From the NCBI GenBank assembly GCA_947034895.1, contig OX344761.1, positions 67,951,839 through 68,015,838 of the forward strand: DNA of 64,000 nt, in the 5' to 3' direction. This DNA is from Rhytidiadelphus loreus. Lineage: Eukaryota; Streptophyta; Bryopsida; Hypnales; Hylocomiaceae. Position 1 is the first letter of the stretch; every line of letters starts with the position of its first letter. Positions 12,153 to 24,094 of this stretch are shown piece by piece. The notes under the pieces are model-generated. The model ran no database searches. It was not told the origin of the DNA and saw only the letters and a list, made by a program, of their open reading frames with translations. The translations under genes were made by a program, and so were the position numbers.

Positions 12153-13850
12153 GTGGAGATGAGATGGTGGAGTCCAATGACGATGCTTTCATGGCCCCCA
12201 CTATGCTGTGGTGGTAACAAGCGCAAGAAAAGAGATCTCACGCTCACTGGTGCAAGGGCTTCAAGACCATCTATTGCAAGTACATTCAATAAGCTCAAGA
12301 GAAGTTATGACCTCCACTGCAAATTCTACAATAAGTAGGCAACAAAGGAACCTTGGAGTGAGGTTGTCTTGGCGGAGGATGGCATCATGCATTTGGTGCA
12401 GTGCAAGTCTTGCTCTATAGTGCATAGAAAACCAATTCAAATGATTCCAAATTGGGATACAATTTCAAAACACGGCCAACGAGAAATTCACAAGATGTAC
12501 ATACTCTTGTATGCAGCTTTTGGGCCTGTAGCTGTAACTGAGCACATTCAAAGGATGTAGCACGTTGGAGTCACGCACGATACTCTTGCAATTTGCGATG
12601 TTGTACCAATGATTTGCAAGTGGGAGACCAAATGAATGACAAAATTTGAGGCTAGATTTTAGTTGTACGAGTTCTTCAATGTTTTCGAATTGCCTCACAA
12701 ACACTGGATTGATGGCTTCGGTTGGGTCATGGTGGAGCATTTGTATGACTTTGTCAAATAGAGAATCAAAACTCTTATATCTAATGCCACATATTTTGCT
12801 TTGTTTGCAGATGAAACCAATGCCTATGACAATACCAATTGGATCACAACCCATATTTATGTGATAGTGAATTGGTGTTGCATGCCTCTTCTTCTCACGA
12901 TCTAGAAGATGGATTCTAACAGTGCCATTGCTAACAAATTGACCTCTATGATCATGTCTTCTTTGAATGTTGGGGGAAGTGTTATAGATGTGGAGATTGA
13001 AGAAAGATTGCTCTGCTTGGGTGTCGATAGGGTGAATACTTTCCAAGGCTTGAAGTCTGGGGTCACAACTCAAATCAAGGAGAAGTATGCTCCTTTCAAA
13101 GCTAAAGTTTATTGTTGCATCCATTTCTTGAATCTAACTACACAGTCACTGTCGTCACTAACGGTGATGCACATAGTTGAAGAAGTTTTGCACATGATTC
13201 AAGCCTACTTTGCCCATTCTTTGAAGAAGGTAGTCAAATTCAGAGCATTGTTGCAATAGCTCAAGTCCAAAGGTCTCAAGTTACTGAAGAATGTACAAAC
13301 TTGCTAAATGAGTTGCCTTGCTCCAATCTAGAGGCTCCTGGTAGAATACAAAGATGTTATGGCAATGATGCATGCCAATAAGAATGACCAAAAGTAGGGG
13401 CAAAAGGCCTAGGTAAGCTTTACCAATTTCTTCTATTCCATTTTACTTGTTCATTTTTCATTTTCGATTTCTCTTTCCCATTATCCCTTCTTAGTTTTCT
13501 ATTCTGTTCTTTTTGGTGACTTGTGTGCTAACTTTTCTATTCCATTAAGGTGAATTGCGGGCTTAGTCTTGAATTCCATTTTTTTTGTGAGGTTTGATTG
13601 ATACTTGACATGTGCAACACTTTGTTAGTGTTCTACGGGTCCACTACTCTAAGATTGTGGGCTTTTTCTATGCACAGGCAAATTTGGCTCTCATGCTAGA
13701 TCCCTACATCTTGTTCAGCATGTTGTTGCTCCTACCGATATTAGAGGTTGTAGATACGTTGATTCAATAGATTTAAAAAAGAGACACCTTCATTTATGAT
13801 TTTGTAGGGTTATTAGGCACATGCCAAACCATCATTTTCACGTTTTACTT
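12153..13850 (+). pseudogene. Decayed DUF4371 / zinc-finger-862-like (hAT-type) transposase
   Basis: Plus-strand frames joined across stops and shifts match the DUF4371 family seen in many plants. 12153-12500 holds an N-terminal zinc-finger-like part (KEPWSEVVLAEDG, VQCKSCSIVHRKP, PNWDTISKHG). 12660-12890 reads LPHKHWIDGFGWVMVEHLYD and ATYFALFADETNAYDNTNWI, the DUF4371 segment with the characteristic ALxADE. 12990-13250 reads VDRVNTFQGLKSGVTTQIKE, APFKAKVYCCIHFLNLTTQS and HSLKKVVKF. Degenerate sequence continues to about 13410, and after a likely intron (13410-13672) with NLALMLDPYILFSMLLLLP and RDTFIYDFVGLLGTCQ. In-frame stops sit at 12336, near 12650, 12760, 12900, 13257 and beyond, some as Trp-to-stop changes, so it is dead. 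The boundaries and the C-terminal dimerisation domain were not located. Confidence 0.75.
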
Positions 13851-14990
13851 AAATGTTGACATAGCCTTCCCCAAGGATGATTTCCATGCATACAACTAAG
13901 ATATTCAATGCTCTCACGAGTAAATTTGATGAAATGGGATGCAAATTTGAACTTGCCAATGTGTAGTAGGCTTTTATAGAACACAACATTTTTGCTTTGT
14001 TGTTATCAATTTATCATGTTATTTGGCCATGTTTTGGGCTTGCTACAAATAGAGAGCGTAGGTTGTTTAATTGTCATGCACTTCCTATTGTTTTCCTATC
14101 ATGCAATGGCTTTTGAGTCATAGCTTGTATTGAGTGATTGTAAGCCTAGAATGACACTTTGTTGCATGATATTGTTAGGTGAATTTCTATCTACCTTACA
14201 AGAGTGTAATATTGTCAAGTGCATTTCTGTCTATTTTTACTAGCTGTATTAGTGTATTCTTTTCATTCTCCTACTAACTTAGGCATCGGATTGTACACTT
14301 GTATTGGTTGCAAGGACCGTAATTGAATTCAAAGGAGATGAGTGTCAAGAAACTTTGTGCTACTTTATCATTGCCAATTTGTCCATTTGCCATTGCTTAT
14401 AGTTGCATTGAACTAATGTAGATTTCTTACATTGTGTGAATCTTACCTTTTGGTCTATCTTTCTACATTGCACTAAATCAAGCATTGGAATACTGGTGTT
14501 TGTCTTGTAGGTCATGTTGTGCTACTTGCAAAGCATTGGAGAACGAACATATTCATGAAATTGTATTTTTGACTCTAAATTTCCTTATCTAGCAAATTTA
14601 TTTCATCTTCCATTTGAATAAAATTGCAATTTTGGTATTGGATGTTTGCATTGCATCACTCAAATGTCCACAAAATTTGGAAGAACATCAAAAGTGCAAC
14701 CTAAACCTATTCAAAAGTGCACACTGAGGAACCCAATTTAAACCAAACATGAACCCTTGGTCACCACTTCCTTCAACATTGAAAATTCACAACAAGCTAC
14801 TATTGTCAAATTCAATGGCAAAATTTTAATATGAAGCCACTGACTTGTGGAAAAAGATGACAAATTCAGTATAAAAAAAGGCCACATGGCCTGTCCATAT
14901 TTTGGTCTCCGGCGAGAAAGAAGCACCCCGCACTAAAAGAAAAAAAACACTGCTTTGCATAAGCTTTATGAATCTCTTAAACCTTGACCA
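13850..14990. other. AT-rich intergenic DNA
   Basis: Lies between the transposase relic and the 3' side of the PPR gene. I see no gene. The transposase C-terminus may be present in unrecognisable form at the left. Confidence 0.5.
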
Positions 14991-15504
14991 TCCATTCAGT
15001 GTCGGTAGATAGAAGCTCACTGATGACATAGGAGTGAACGTTGTAAATATGTGCAGACCGTCATCACAACCTGCGCTTTAAAACGGAGCATAATAGAAAG
15101 CATTAATTCCAGTTTGACTAACTTACCTGTTAATCGATGTTCTTTCGTAAGCCCAGGTGAGACATACCCTACATCCCTATCTAAAACAGACACCCACTTA
15201 ATAATACCGGTAATACACAGGTACACGTGAACAACTTTTGCTGATACTGTTGAAACGTACAAATGATTTTCTCGCTTGCCTCTGATGGCCAGTGACCTAA
15301 TAAGTACGAAACAAAATTTTGCTCCAGAAGTGCCAGCAAAATGAAATCTAAAAGGTTTGTAGCAAAATTTGAAGGACGACAGATCCTAAACAAGGCATAG
15401 ACTTCTATTCATGAGTCTTTTCTTCAAGTAATTTCGTTACAGTAAAATAAAGGGTGTCAACTTTGACTGCAGCAAAATAGAAATGCAGGCTCGCACTGAG
15501 ATAA

Positions 15505-17379
15505 TCATAAGCCACGCTCCATAACCATTCTGGAGAACGGAGGCGGGCTGTCTGGAAAAGCTTTTGAACAGTCCTCCATGACGATCTTCAGCTTTTCGAA
15601 ATCGCCTGCTTTCTTCAGCCCACGACACAGAATTTCATACATGATGTACTCGGGCTTATGATCTCCTTGTTTAATTTGCTCAAAAAATCCATATGCACGG
15701 GCAAGGTCATCATTGCGGATGTACGCTCCCATCAGCTCAGTCAGTATCATCGCATTTGGAATTATGCCCTCTTCTTGCATCTCTGCATAGAGCTGTTCGA
15801 CATCCTGAGAGCAAGAAACATCGAAGTGATTAGCGGTTGCTCTTGGCTCAAGAGTTCTCCGATACCGCACCTCCATACAAACTTGTTGACTTCGGACTTC
15901 TACATATCGATAAACACGCACAAAAGTCTCTTTCCAGGCTAGAAAGAATTCTCCAGCATAGCGAGGGAAAGCCAAATTGGAAGACCACTCCTCACGGCAT
16001 GTGTGCTCCTTAACTGAACACGTTACCAAAAGAATCACTAAGGATTTAACAGTAACTAACTTCAATGTATTAATGAATATTTGTCGGTGCCCACATTCCA
16101 CGGATGTAAGCAAATAGAGAGTGTCTGGCCGAAGCTATACCTCGCAGCAAGGAAAATATACAGAGACTACCAGCTTGCCAGCCTCAAATAGTTACGCTGG
16201 CGTGAATACAAAGCCAAAAATCAGATATTATAGCATGTACAAATCATTATGGAAAGCGGAAGCCTCGCGGAGAAAGACGCTAAGGTCATGAAAGCGTTCA
16301 CATTGACATTGAAAGAACACTTGTGTGACTAATTCCAGAATATTTTGATATGCAAGGAACACGCATTGGTTGTGATCAGACGTTCTCTTCCTCTAACAAA
16401 ACCTACACAATTGATCGTAGCTGCTTGTTTAGGGTTTAGGGTTTAGGGGTGATACCTCAATTAATTTGTTTTTGCCAAGCGTATCAATCATTTCTCGATA
16501 CAGAAATACGTCAGGCTTGTACCATTCCTCCTTGCGCACCATTTTGAAGACCTGTAGAAAATGCATCAGCAGAATACTTAGATTTGGACGACTTAAGAAT
16601 GTGATCGCACTCTGTGCTTCCATACTGTAAACTCAGCTCGGATTAATTGCACATAAATACATTCTGTCTGGAAGGGAAACTGTGAACGGATAACTCCAAG
16701 AAAACTCGGGTGGTGACAATTGCAAAAAAAAATGTGTAACAGTGCAAGCAAATCCAAAGAGACCCAAATAAACCAATTAGAGCGACAGAGAAGAAGCTAA
16801 TGATATCCGAAGAGCTATATTTCACATCCATCCTGAAGCACCGAAGATTTCAAGATGAAAGATGAACCTGCTTGGCAAGGGAACACTCCTCCTGGCGACG
16901 AAGCTCGACGAGAACCATGAGGAGATCCATCTTGAGCAAACGCGCAGCGCTGTTTCGCAGAACCTAGACCAGCGACGGGAAATTCGGCGATTAAAGTTAT
17001 TATCAAATCGGTAGTCCTGATAATGTCAGGGGCGGAGGAAAGGAAAGGGAAAGGGAAGGGATGTACAACTTACAGCTCGCTCCTTGAGCTGGTCGGCCTG
17101 ACATCGCTTGAGCTCAAATACGACCTGCAAGGCTTCCTTGCTGACGCCTTTTCGCTGGCGCCAAAGGGGACCGCGAGGCTTACCTTTGGCTTTCAGACTC
17201 CCACTGCACCGCACCTGAAAGAGGGGGGAGGAAACAAAACGGAGAAAGGGGGGAGAGAAGAGAGGAGGCAGGCGCAGCAGCCGCGAAAGTGGCGGAGAAG
17301 GGGAGGGGCGAAGGGGAAAGCGCAGTGTGGACGAAGGAAGGGGCAGCAGCAAGCGAAGGCCCGTGCGGAAGGAGGCCAT
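15505..17379 (-). CDS. THA8-like pentatricopeptide repeat protein, organelle-targeted
   Basis: Short PPR protein of the THA8/THA8-like group (Arabidopsis At3g27750 and At1g62350), RNA-binding proteins; THA8 is needed for splicing of particular chloroplast group II introns. Exons (-): 17379-17074, 16963-16868, 16551-16456 and 15804-15505, all phase 0 with GT-AG introns; total 265 residues, normal for the group. Residues 1 to about 58 are a Ser/Arg/Pro-rich transit peptide (MASFRTGLRLLLPLPSS...), with likely cleavage near VRC. Then come the family blocks RGPLWRQRKGVSKEALQVV, RLLKMDLLMVLVELRRQEE, VFKMVRKEEWYKPDVFLYRE, LGKNKLIEDVEQLYAEM, PNAMILTELMGAYIRND and LCRGLKKAGDFEKL. I chose Met 17379 because it begins the transit-like segment; in-frame Mets at 17436 and 17511 are alternatives. 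15000-15504 is probably 3' UTR. Confidence 0.88.
16428..16448. repeat. Three perfect plant telomere repeats in a PPR-gene intron
   Basis: (TTTAGGG)3 on the plus strand, so CCCTAAA in gene orientation, starting seven bases after the splice donor of exon 3 (donor G at 16455). AAACCCTAA 'telo-boxes' are known plant regulatory motifs in promoters and leader introns. Here it could instead be an interstitial telomere trace. Confidence 0.9.
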
Positions 17380-17689
17380 GCCTGCGTACAACGGCCTGGA
17401 ATGGGATCGGAGAAGGAGCCCAATAAGTTCGAGCATCGCCACCCCTGCTCGCCCAGGACGGAGAGCGGGGAGGCTGTAAATCGACTCCAACCGTGGCCAC
17501 GGCACGGGCACTTTTTCAACGTCGGCAAAACAAATTCAGTTCTACGACGAGGAGGGCCTCCCGTAATAGGGCGACCGAGCAGGAGGGAGGGCGACCTATT
17601 TAAGGAAGCCCGACGAAGAGGGACTCCCCCGACATAAAGCCAGGTCGAGACCCGTCAAAAAAATTTAGTCACAATTCTCACAGGGCTAA

Positions 17690-17945
17690 GAGCATCCCCA
17701 CCAGTGAGTTCCGTATCCCTAAAGCTTTAGGGAGAGGACCTCATATGCAAATAGAGATACAGAAATTTCATCGCACCAACCTTAATATCCAAAACCTGTA
17801 TCTCTAAAATATACAGATTTATGTAAAACTCTTCTCCAGTTCTGTATCCAGAGGCTCATATGGAGAACTCGCGAGGCCCCATCATTACTTGAGGTCCCAA
17901 GCTCAGTAAACAGATACAAAAACGGAAGAGCTAGTGGGGATGCTC
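17690..17945. mobile_element. PIF/Harbinger-type MITE, copy 1
   Basis: A 256-bp element with inverted ends GAGCATCCCCACCAGTGAG and CTAGTGGGGATGCTC, flanked on both sides by TAA (17687-17689 and 17946-17948), the TWA target duplication of PIF/Harbinger. The interior shares 'gtatccctaaa' and 'gagaggacctca' with the copy at 62376 in inverted orientation. It sits about 310 bp upstream of the PPR start codon and could affect its promoter. Confidence 0.85.
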
Positions 17946-17948
17946 TAA

Positions 17949-18967
17949 CCTTGTGAAATCAACTCTAGGAGGTTAGCCATGTGAGATTAACCTTGTGAGA
18001 TCTCAGAGCGGTGATCTCACCATGTGAGGGGTCTTAAAAAGATATTGCACTTACATTGTGGTCGTGATCGGATTTTGAAATTTCAAGAGGAACAATAGAA
18101 AATGGAAAAGGTTGTAAGCTCATTTCAAGGGTTTGGATTTTCATCGAGGCAGTGGAGCGGGACACAATGGAGACGGTGTTGCCTTATTGAAAATCACCTT
18201 GGACTAAGGGACGGTTTATACTTGGAGACAAATTGAAGGCCGGCCGAAACTCTCCAAGTTTGAACCAATGGGATCACTCAATTTCTAAAAATCCGGCGCA
18301 AGAGCTTTATACCAAGGTTGGATTGGAATCATCACTCATCCTATGTGTCGCCTTAGGTGGCATAGTTTTGGCACCAAACCATTCAAACCCAAGGGAGCAA
18401 TCGGGACAAAATTTTGGGTGGCCCAATTTTCCATCTAAAGCCAGATTGGGGCCGGATTGAGCTCCTCCGTTGAATTGTACAAATCTCCACCGTCATTGAA
18501 GAGGAATTTATTTTTATTTTTTTACAAGCTCCTTCATCTCTCAATTCCACTTCTTCTTTGTCTATGCAGCTTCTTCTTTGTCTTTATTTAAGTTGTACAG
18601 TATTTAGTTAATGAAATTCCATTGTATCTGAATAAAATAAAAATGGAGTGCTACTGATTTCATGTAGACTACATTCACTTCATTCGTGACCCCAATGAGC
18701 TGTTAAGTTACGTACGTTTGTTTGTGTTGTTGTACGTAAGTTACTTGATAGCAAGTCAGAGTTATTATTAGTGGGGGGGTTTTCATAAATTTTGTATTTT
18801 ATTCTTGGCTTCTGAAAGGAGGTTCCAAACTTCCAATGCACCAAAGAACTCAGTATGTGGCATTTGGATACCATTTTATATTTTTATCAAGTGGGAAACT
18901 TTTTTTTCGTACATGTTCCAAATTTTATTTTTAACATTTAAAGGTAGTTTCATGTTGAAGTGACCAT
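17949..18967. other. Intergenic DNA
   Basis: No gene supported. 18220-18480 has moderate GC and phrases such as GATTGGGGCCGGATTGAG that recur as GATTGAGGGCCGGATTGAAG near 20400, suggesting an uncharacterised dispersed repeat. Confidence 0.45.
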
Positions 18968-19620
18968 TTAACCCCTAAATATCTAAGGCACCAAATTTTG
19001 GTGTCGACAATATTTTGAAGTTAAATGAAACCTAACCAAGTTCTATTTTGAGTAGTTTATGTATTTGAAAAGTTATTTTTGAAGTTTAGTTTTAGCATCA
19101 AAAATCCAATTTTGAAAATGAACGATTATAATAGTTCTATTCAAGATTTGGTGCAAGGGTGTCCATTGCAAATCTTGATTTTCTAGTGTTGAGGTTTCAT
19201 GGAAATGAGTCTCAAATATCCTAGATCTTGAAGAAAAAATCACATTAGAAATTCATTTAAGAAAATTGTAGAGTAGATTTTGAGAAGTTGTAAATTGATT
19301 GGGATTATGCATGTTATGCCCTTTAAACTCATATTAAATTGGTGGCCAAATTTTTAGATTTGATATGTGAAAAGAGGATTGAAAGACTTTAAATCGTTTT
19401 CATGGTTTTAACACCCTCGTGATCAAACATTATAATCTTTCAATCTACATTTAATATTATTGTGTTTTCTTTTCCTATGTGATCTCTAACATGTCTAATT
19501 TGACTTGTATGGTGACAATTCAAATTTTTTTGGATAAAACTTATCAAAATGTTGACATTTGGTTTAATTTAGAGCAAATTCCAAGAAGCTCAAAAAACTC
19601 GTTGGACATTTAGGGGTCAA
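18968..19620. mobile_element. TTAA-ended element (653 bp)
   Basis: The left end is TTAACCCCTAAATATCTAAG at 18968. The right end is CGTTGGACATTTAGGGGTCAA at 19600-19620, whose reverse complement starts TTGACCCCTAAATGTCCAA; the final TTAA has mutated to TCAA. There is no coding frame. The terminal design matches the other TTAACCCC elements in the window. Confidence 0.6.
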
Positions 19621-19689
19621 GAGTTGATTGCCTTTTGGAAAAGCTAAATTCCTTGAAAAAAGTTTCATTAAATTTTAGTAGAAATAAAA

Positions 19690-19860
19690 ATGGAATTGGC
19701 ATGTAATCCAATCATTTCATATTTTTTGAACCTTCATGTTATTAGTTGCAAATTTTTGAAGTTGAAATGCAGTGGTCACTAAAAAAAAAACCCTTTTGAA
19801 ATGTACATTGCTGGTACATTAAAGAAAGCAAAATGTACTCCTATGTCAATGATTGCTTTT
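19690..19860. repeat. Dispersed repeat, copy 1 (others near 24915 and 25575)
   Basis: Contains TTTTTGAAGTTGAAATGCAG, then GAAATGTACATTGCTGGTAC and AAGAAAGCAAAATGTAC. The same order of motifs, with 75-85 percent identity by eye, occurs at 24915-25040 and 25575-25740. No coding potential or clear termini. Confidence 0.6.
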
Positions 19861-21908
19861 AGACCATAAGCACTAATAGAGCAAACTACCTTATGCATTC
19901 ATTGATTTTAGGTGCATTTTTTATAATTTTTGAAATTGAGTAGTTGTAGATCCTCATACAAGTTTAGGAGTCAACCCCATAGAAGTCACTAATAAACTAT
20001 CCAAATGTTTAAGAAGCATTATCATTTATGTGACTACAATAAGTTACCTATGTGTTGGCATGAAACATGTTGTTTACAAATTTAGCTCTATATAATTGGC
20101 AAACAAAAAATTAAAATGGCCATATACACTAAATCATGTGTGTTACAAAATAAACTTTTTTTTAAATATTTGAAATAGAATGAATAGGAAGAAAATGAAA
20201 AAAAAAGACAAAAGAAAAAAAATTCTCTTTTATTTTTTTGAAATTAAAAAAATAGGAAGAGAAAGAAAAAGATTCATACTTTATTTTTTTTAATTGAATA
20301 TTAAGAAAATCCAAGAGCACATTAATTGGAAATTTCGCACTAGAATTAGGCCTCAACGCTTTACATTATCTTGGACCGGAGTGGTGAATTGGGCCCAGAT
20401 TGAGGGCCGGATTGAAGACAAATTAGGCCAGCCTTCCAATTTTGACCCAAAATGCAAATTGGAAGGTCAAAATTGGAAGACAAATACTTCTATTAAAGTT
20501 ACACAAGACCACAAAGGGATTTTCTAAAAGTAGTAAAGAATCCACCTTTCACATGTGCTCAAGGTTCACTATCTTTGTACAAGTGCAAAAAACACAATTT
20601 TTTTTCCAAAGTTGAAAATGGTTGAGAAGGAGCACCTTCAAGTTGGAAAAAAATGTGTTTTTTAGTTCAATTTTTCAATTTTTCAATATTTTCCAAAAAT
20701 CAAACATCAAAGTATTTATTTTCTTGGTATTTTCCATTGCTCTTTTTCATGCATAACTTTTAGAGATAAAATTTTCTAGGCCTAAATTTTCACACACACT
20801 ATTTAGAATGCTTTACAAATTATCCATATGTTATTTTGTTTTAAAAATATTTATTTCAAAAGTCACAATATTCATTGAAATAGGTCATTTGGAGACAAAA
20901 TGATATGTCTTTCTTGTAACTATTTTCTTTGTGTTTCCGCTAGTATTTTTTATGTTTCTGTGGAAGTGTACCATTGGTGTTCATAGAACAATGTTCTTTG
21001 TTTTGTTGCGAGTTTTTGTGAAACCTTGAGGTACAAACCTTAGTGTTGTTAGGTGAGAAAGTGAGCTTGAAGCGGATGAGGATGAATGCTACTAGGTGTG
21101 GTGATTTTGTTTCAGAATTTGTATTTGTTTGGAAATTGTTCTTTTTGAAGTTAGTTCTTTGAGGTGACAATAAGCTACAATTAGATTTCTCAGGGTTTTG
21201 TGGTCCATGTAATGGCTTTTTTGTATTGAAGGAAAAGAGAGGGGGATGTTTTTGGCAGATTAGGTTCTCTAACCAAGAAAGTTTCAAAAGAACTCTAATT
21301 TTTTGGTTTCTATCTCTGGACACTTTAAAATTTACCTTGAATTTTTTTAAACTTCTTATTTCTTCTTATTACCTAGAATTTTTGTTAGCATTTCTAAATT
21401 TATTTGTTGTATTGTTGTATACTTATGATGTTTATTGACTTGAAATAGGGTAAAAAATGAATTTGGAGTTCTACAACTTTGGCACTTTTCAAGGTTTATG
21501 GCTTGAATGGATTCATGCCAATAAATTGCCATTTTAAAAATTGGTATTGATTCTTCAATTGGACTTACTTTAGAGATGACCTTTTGTTGCTTAGATTTGA
21601 TTGTTTGGGTTTGGTTGTTTGGAATTTTTGGAATTGTTTGGAATATGCTGATGATAATTATACAATGGCTATTGTGCTCATAGGTTCAATATGTGTGGTG
21701 CTATGTGGACTTTCCTTTCTCAGTGTGGCAATGTTTTCTGAAAAGCTAGGTTCATTGACATTCTTTGAATGTTTGCAAGTTAATTGATTTTGAGTCAAGT
21801 CATTTTGAATATTGTTGAGATTTACTTTACATAATGGTCTTTAGTTGTTATCTAGAGATAAAGGTCCTAGGATTTGAGTGTTATGTTGTATAGGATTGGT
21901 TTAGGGGA
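19861..21908. other. AT-rich intergenic DNA
   Basis: No supported gene. Open frames here are short and Phe/Lys-rich. Confidence 0.5.
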
Positions 21909-22158
21909 TTAACCCCTGAGCGCCCAGCTCATATTTATCAAAATCCAGACCTTTCACAACTAATGTCAATTACACTGTTACTCAAAAAAAGATCCAAAAA
22001 AACTAACCGTATCAACAAGAAATGTTGAAATAACCCTTCATCGATAGGGAAAAGGACAAACGATTTGTTCGTACCCTTCAAAAGCTTATAATGGTCAAAC
22101 CCAACAAACTTTCATTTTGGAGAGACAGTATTCTGTCGCTGGGGCGCTCAGGGGTTAA
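21909..22158. mobile_element. TTAA-ended MITE with 18-bp inverted ends
   Basis: A 250-bp element running TTAACCCCTGAGCGCCCAGC ... GCTGGGGCGCTCAGGGGTTA A. The two ends are inverted copies differing by one inserted C, and TTAA is present at both outer edges. TTAA duplication together with CCC...GGG ends is the hallmark of the piggyBac superfamily; assignment to it is inference. There is no open frame. This is the cleanest member of the family in the window. Confidence 0.8.
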
Positions 22159-23700
22159 GTGAATTGTGTGCTTTTGGTATTTAAAGTGCTTTTGGTATTT
22201 GATGTTTTTTAATATAGTGGGTGAATTTGTGAATTGAGAAGTGTTAGAAACTTAAGAAAGATTAATAGATAAATTTAGAAAATATAATTAGGAGAAAAGG
22301 ATGAAAAAATCCTAGAGAAAAAATAAAAAAGACTTTAAATAATATTTGGGAATGTTAGCAACTTAGACAAATGGTGAAATGGAGAGAAAGTGGGAAAAAA
22401 ATACTACAAGTAGGAAATTACATTAAAATTAAGAAATAAATCAAAAACCTAAAAAATTATAAATGCGAAATATACATAATTTGGAACAAAAAATAGCCAA
22501 TTTAACCATAAAAATATAAAATCGAAAACCATAAAAATATAAAATATAAAAAACACAAGATCAAAAACAAAAAAATAACAAATACAAAAAGCACAAATCT
22601 AATTGGTAGAGTTAGAACAAAGACTTGGCCACTAACATAGTGGTAGACATGCTAAAATTGGAAAAAGAAGAAATAAATTAGTGATTTTATAGAAGTTAAT
22701 AGGTTTTACACTAGTCTAGCATATTATACAGTAAATTTGTGCATTAACAGTCAATTAGTGCGGGGTGGAATTAGTGATGAAAATTAGACCATTAACCCCT
22801 AAAAGGTTCATGCATTTCAAAAGTGGACGTGCTTTAGTCAACCTTGATTGTAACTTTCAATATAACCATTTTTGATATTTTATTTAAGCTAAGTCCAGAT
22901 ACAAACATGCTAAGTAGATGGAGGACTGGATGAAAGGAAATAAGTAAGCTTAATTCTAATGTGAGCCACACACACCTTTGCAAACACAACATGAAAACAA
23001 GATCATGCACAAAAAGATATCAGTCTGAATTCAAATTTGTGGCTCACTGTTCATAGATATCACGCATGCTGCTCAAAAATGTTAAGCATGTCCCACCATT
23101 CCATCTAGCTTAATCCCTTCGTTCATGATATCTGCAGAACTAGAAATCATAGGAAAAGGAATTTAAAAGTACCTCCCCAAAAGCAAGCACAAAAAGTAAC
23201 TGACAATGGGAAGAGCCTGCACCCATACAAACAAACATATGTGGACTTTCAGCAAAGGCTGAAATTTTGTACAACCATCACATGGAACAAATCGAACGAT
23301 GGATATAAGCTTAAAGAGAGATGCCGTTGACTGCACACTTCCCCTTCTCCATGCCGCTTAAGCATGTAATGGTTGCAAGAAATTTCCACTCATAATGTAA
23401 GAAAGGAAGTTGGTTCCCTTCTTGTGCACTTTATCCACTTAGAATTGCAAAGAACTTCATTGTATGACCAACTTTTACTCTCTAGGCAAGTGAAAAATAA
23501 AAGAAGCACTTATTTTTAATGAAATTTTGAACGCTCATCAACAAATCCATCGTAAATCATATATAATTCTTGAACCATATTCCTTGTGGAAAGTTAGAGG
23601 ATTTAATAGTTGTAAGAAGTTTCAAATCAGTTAACACACTTTTGAATTTGCTAAGCCATTTAAAACTTGAGATGTGCAGTCAGGACATGTTCACTCCTCC
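22159..23700. other. Intergenic DNA with one orphan TTAACCCC end
   Basis: AT-rich. An isolated TTAACCCCTAAAAGGTTCAT at about 22794 looks like one terminus of the TTAA-ended family without a visible partner. GC rises from about 23000 towards the DUF21 fragment, but I could not find further exons of it. Confidence 0.5.
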
Positions 23701-23726
23701 CAACACGGTTTTCAATGTTGGCTTAC

Positions 23727-24094
23727 CTCCATAGCAGCAGCATTACACAGAAGCAATGTCGTGAGAAGCTCGTGCTGCTTTTGAAACACGGACAAGATCT
23801 TGGCTGCGAAGCAAAGAAAACAGCAACAAGAGTCACACAAAGTGGCAACTCCTAATTGCAATTTGTTAGTTAAACTTAACCCTGAATGCTTCAATAGACA
23901 ATTCTAAGCATGAAGTAGGGATTAGGATTTAAGGTGCACACAGGCTTGCTTCTTCTCCTCCGCTGCTGCAGCACATCCAAGTCAGCCAAGCCCAGGGACA
24001 TGAGGATGAGCATGAGGCCAGATATGATGTTGGCAAATAGAACCAGGGAAATGGAGACTCCACACGCAATCCACCACTTTGGCTCTCCAAACTC
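23727..24094 (-). pseudogene. Fragment of a DUF21/CNNM-type membrane protein gene
   Basis: Two exon pieces of the CNNM/DUF21-CBS family (proteins linked to Mg2+ and other divalent-metal transport). The first, 24094-23942, reads EFGEPKWWIACGVSISLVLF, then ANIISGLMLILMSLGLADLD, the first DUF21 transmembrane block. The second, 23803-23727, reads KILSVFQKQHELLTTLLLCN then AAAME, a highly conserved block with an AG acceptor and GTAAGC donor. Between LADLDVLQQ and EEKKQA the reading frame is shifted: the expected linker is shortened, leaving EEKKQA out of frame. No later DUF21 or CBS exons were found. I read this as a truncated, frameshifted gene copy, though an assembly error in the linker is possible. 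Confidence 0.72.

Noticed and set aside
12465..13124. 219-aa minus-strand open frame
   Set aside because: The opposite strand carries clear DUF4371 homology across the same bases; the minus frame has no recognisable motif and is its shadow.
17023..17637. 204-aa plus-strand open frame
   Set aside because: Antisense to the transit-peptide exon of the THA8-like gene; Arg/Gly-rich composition is due to high GC.
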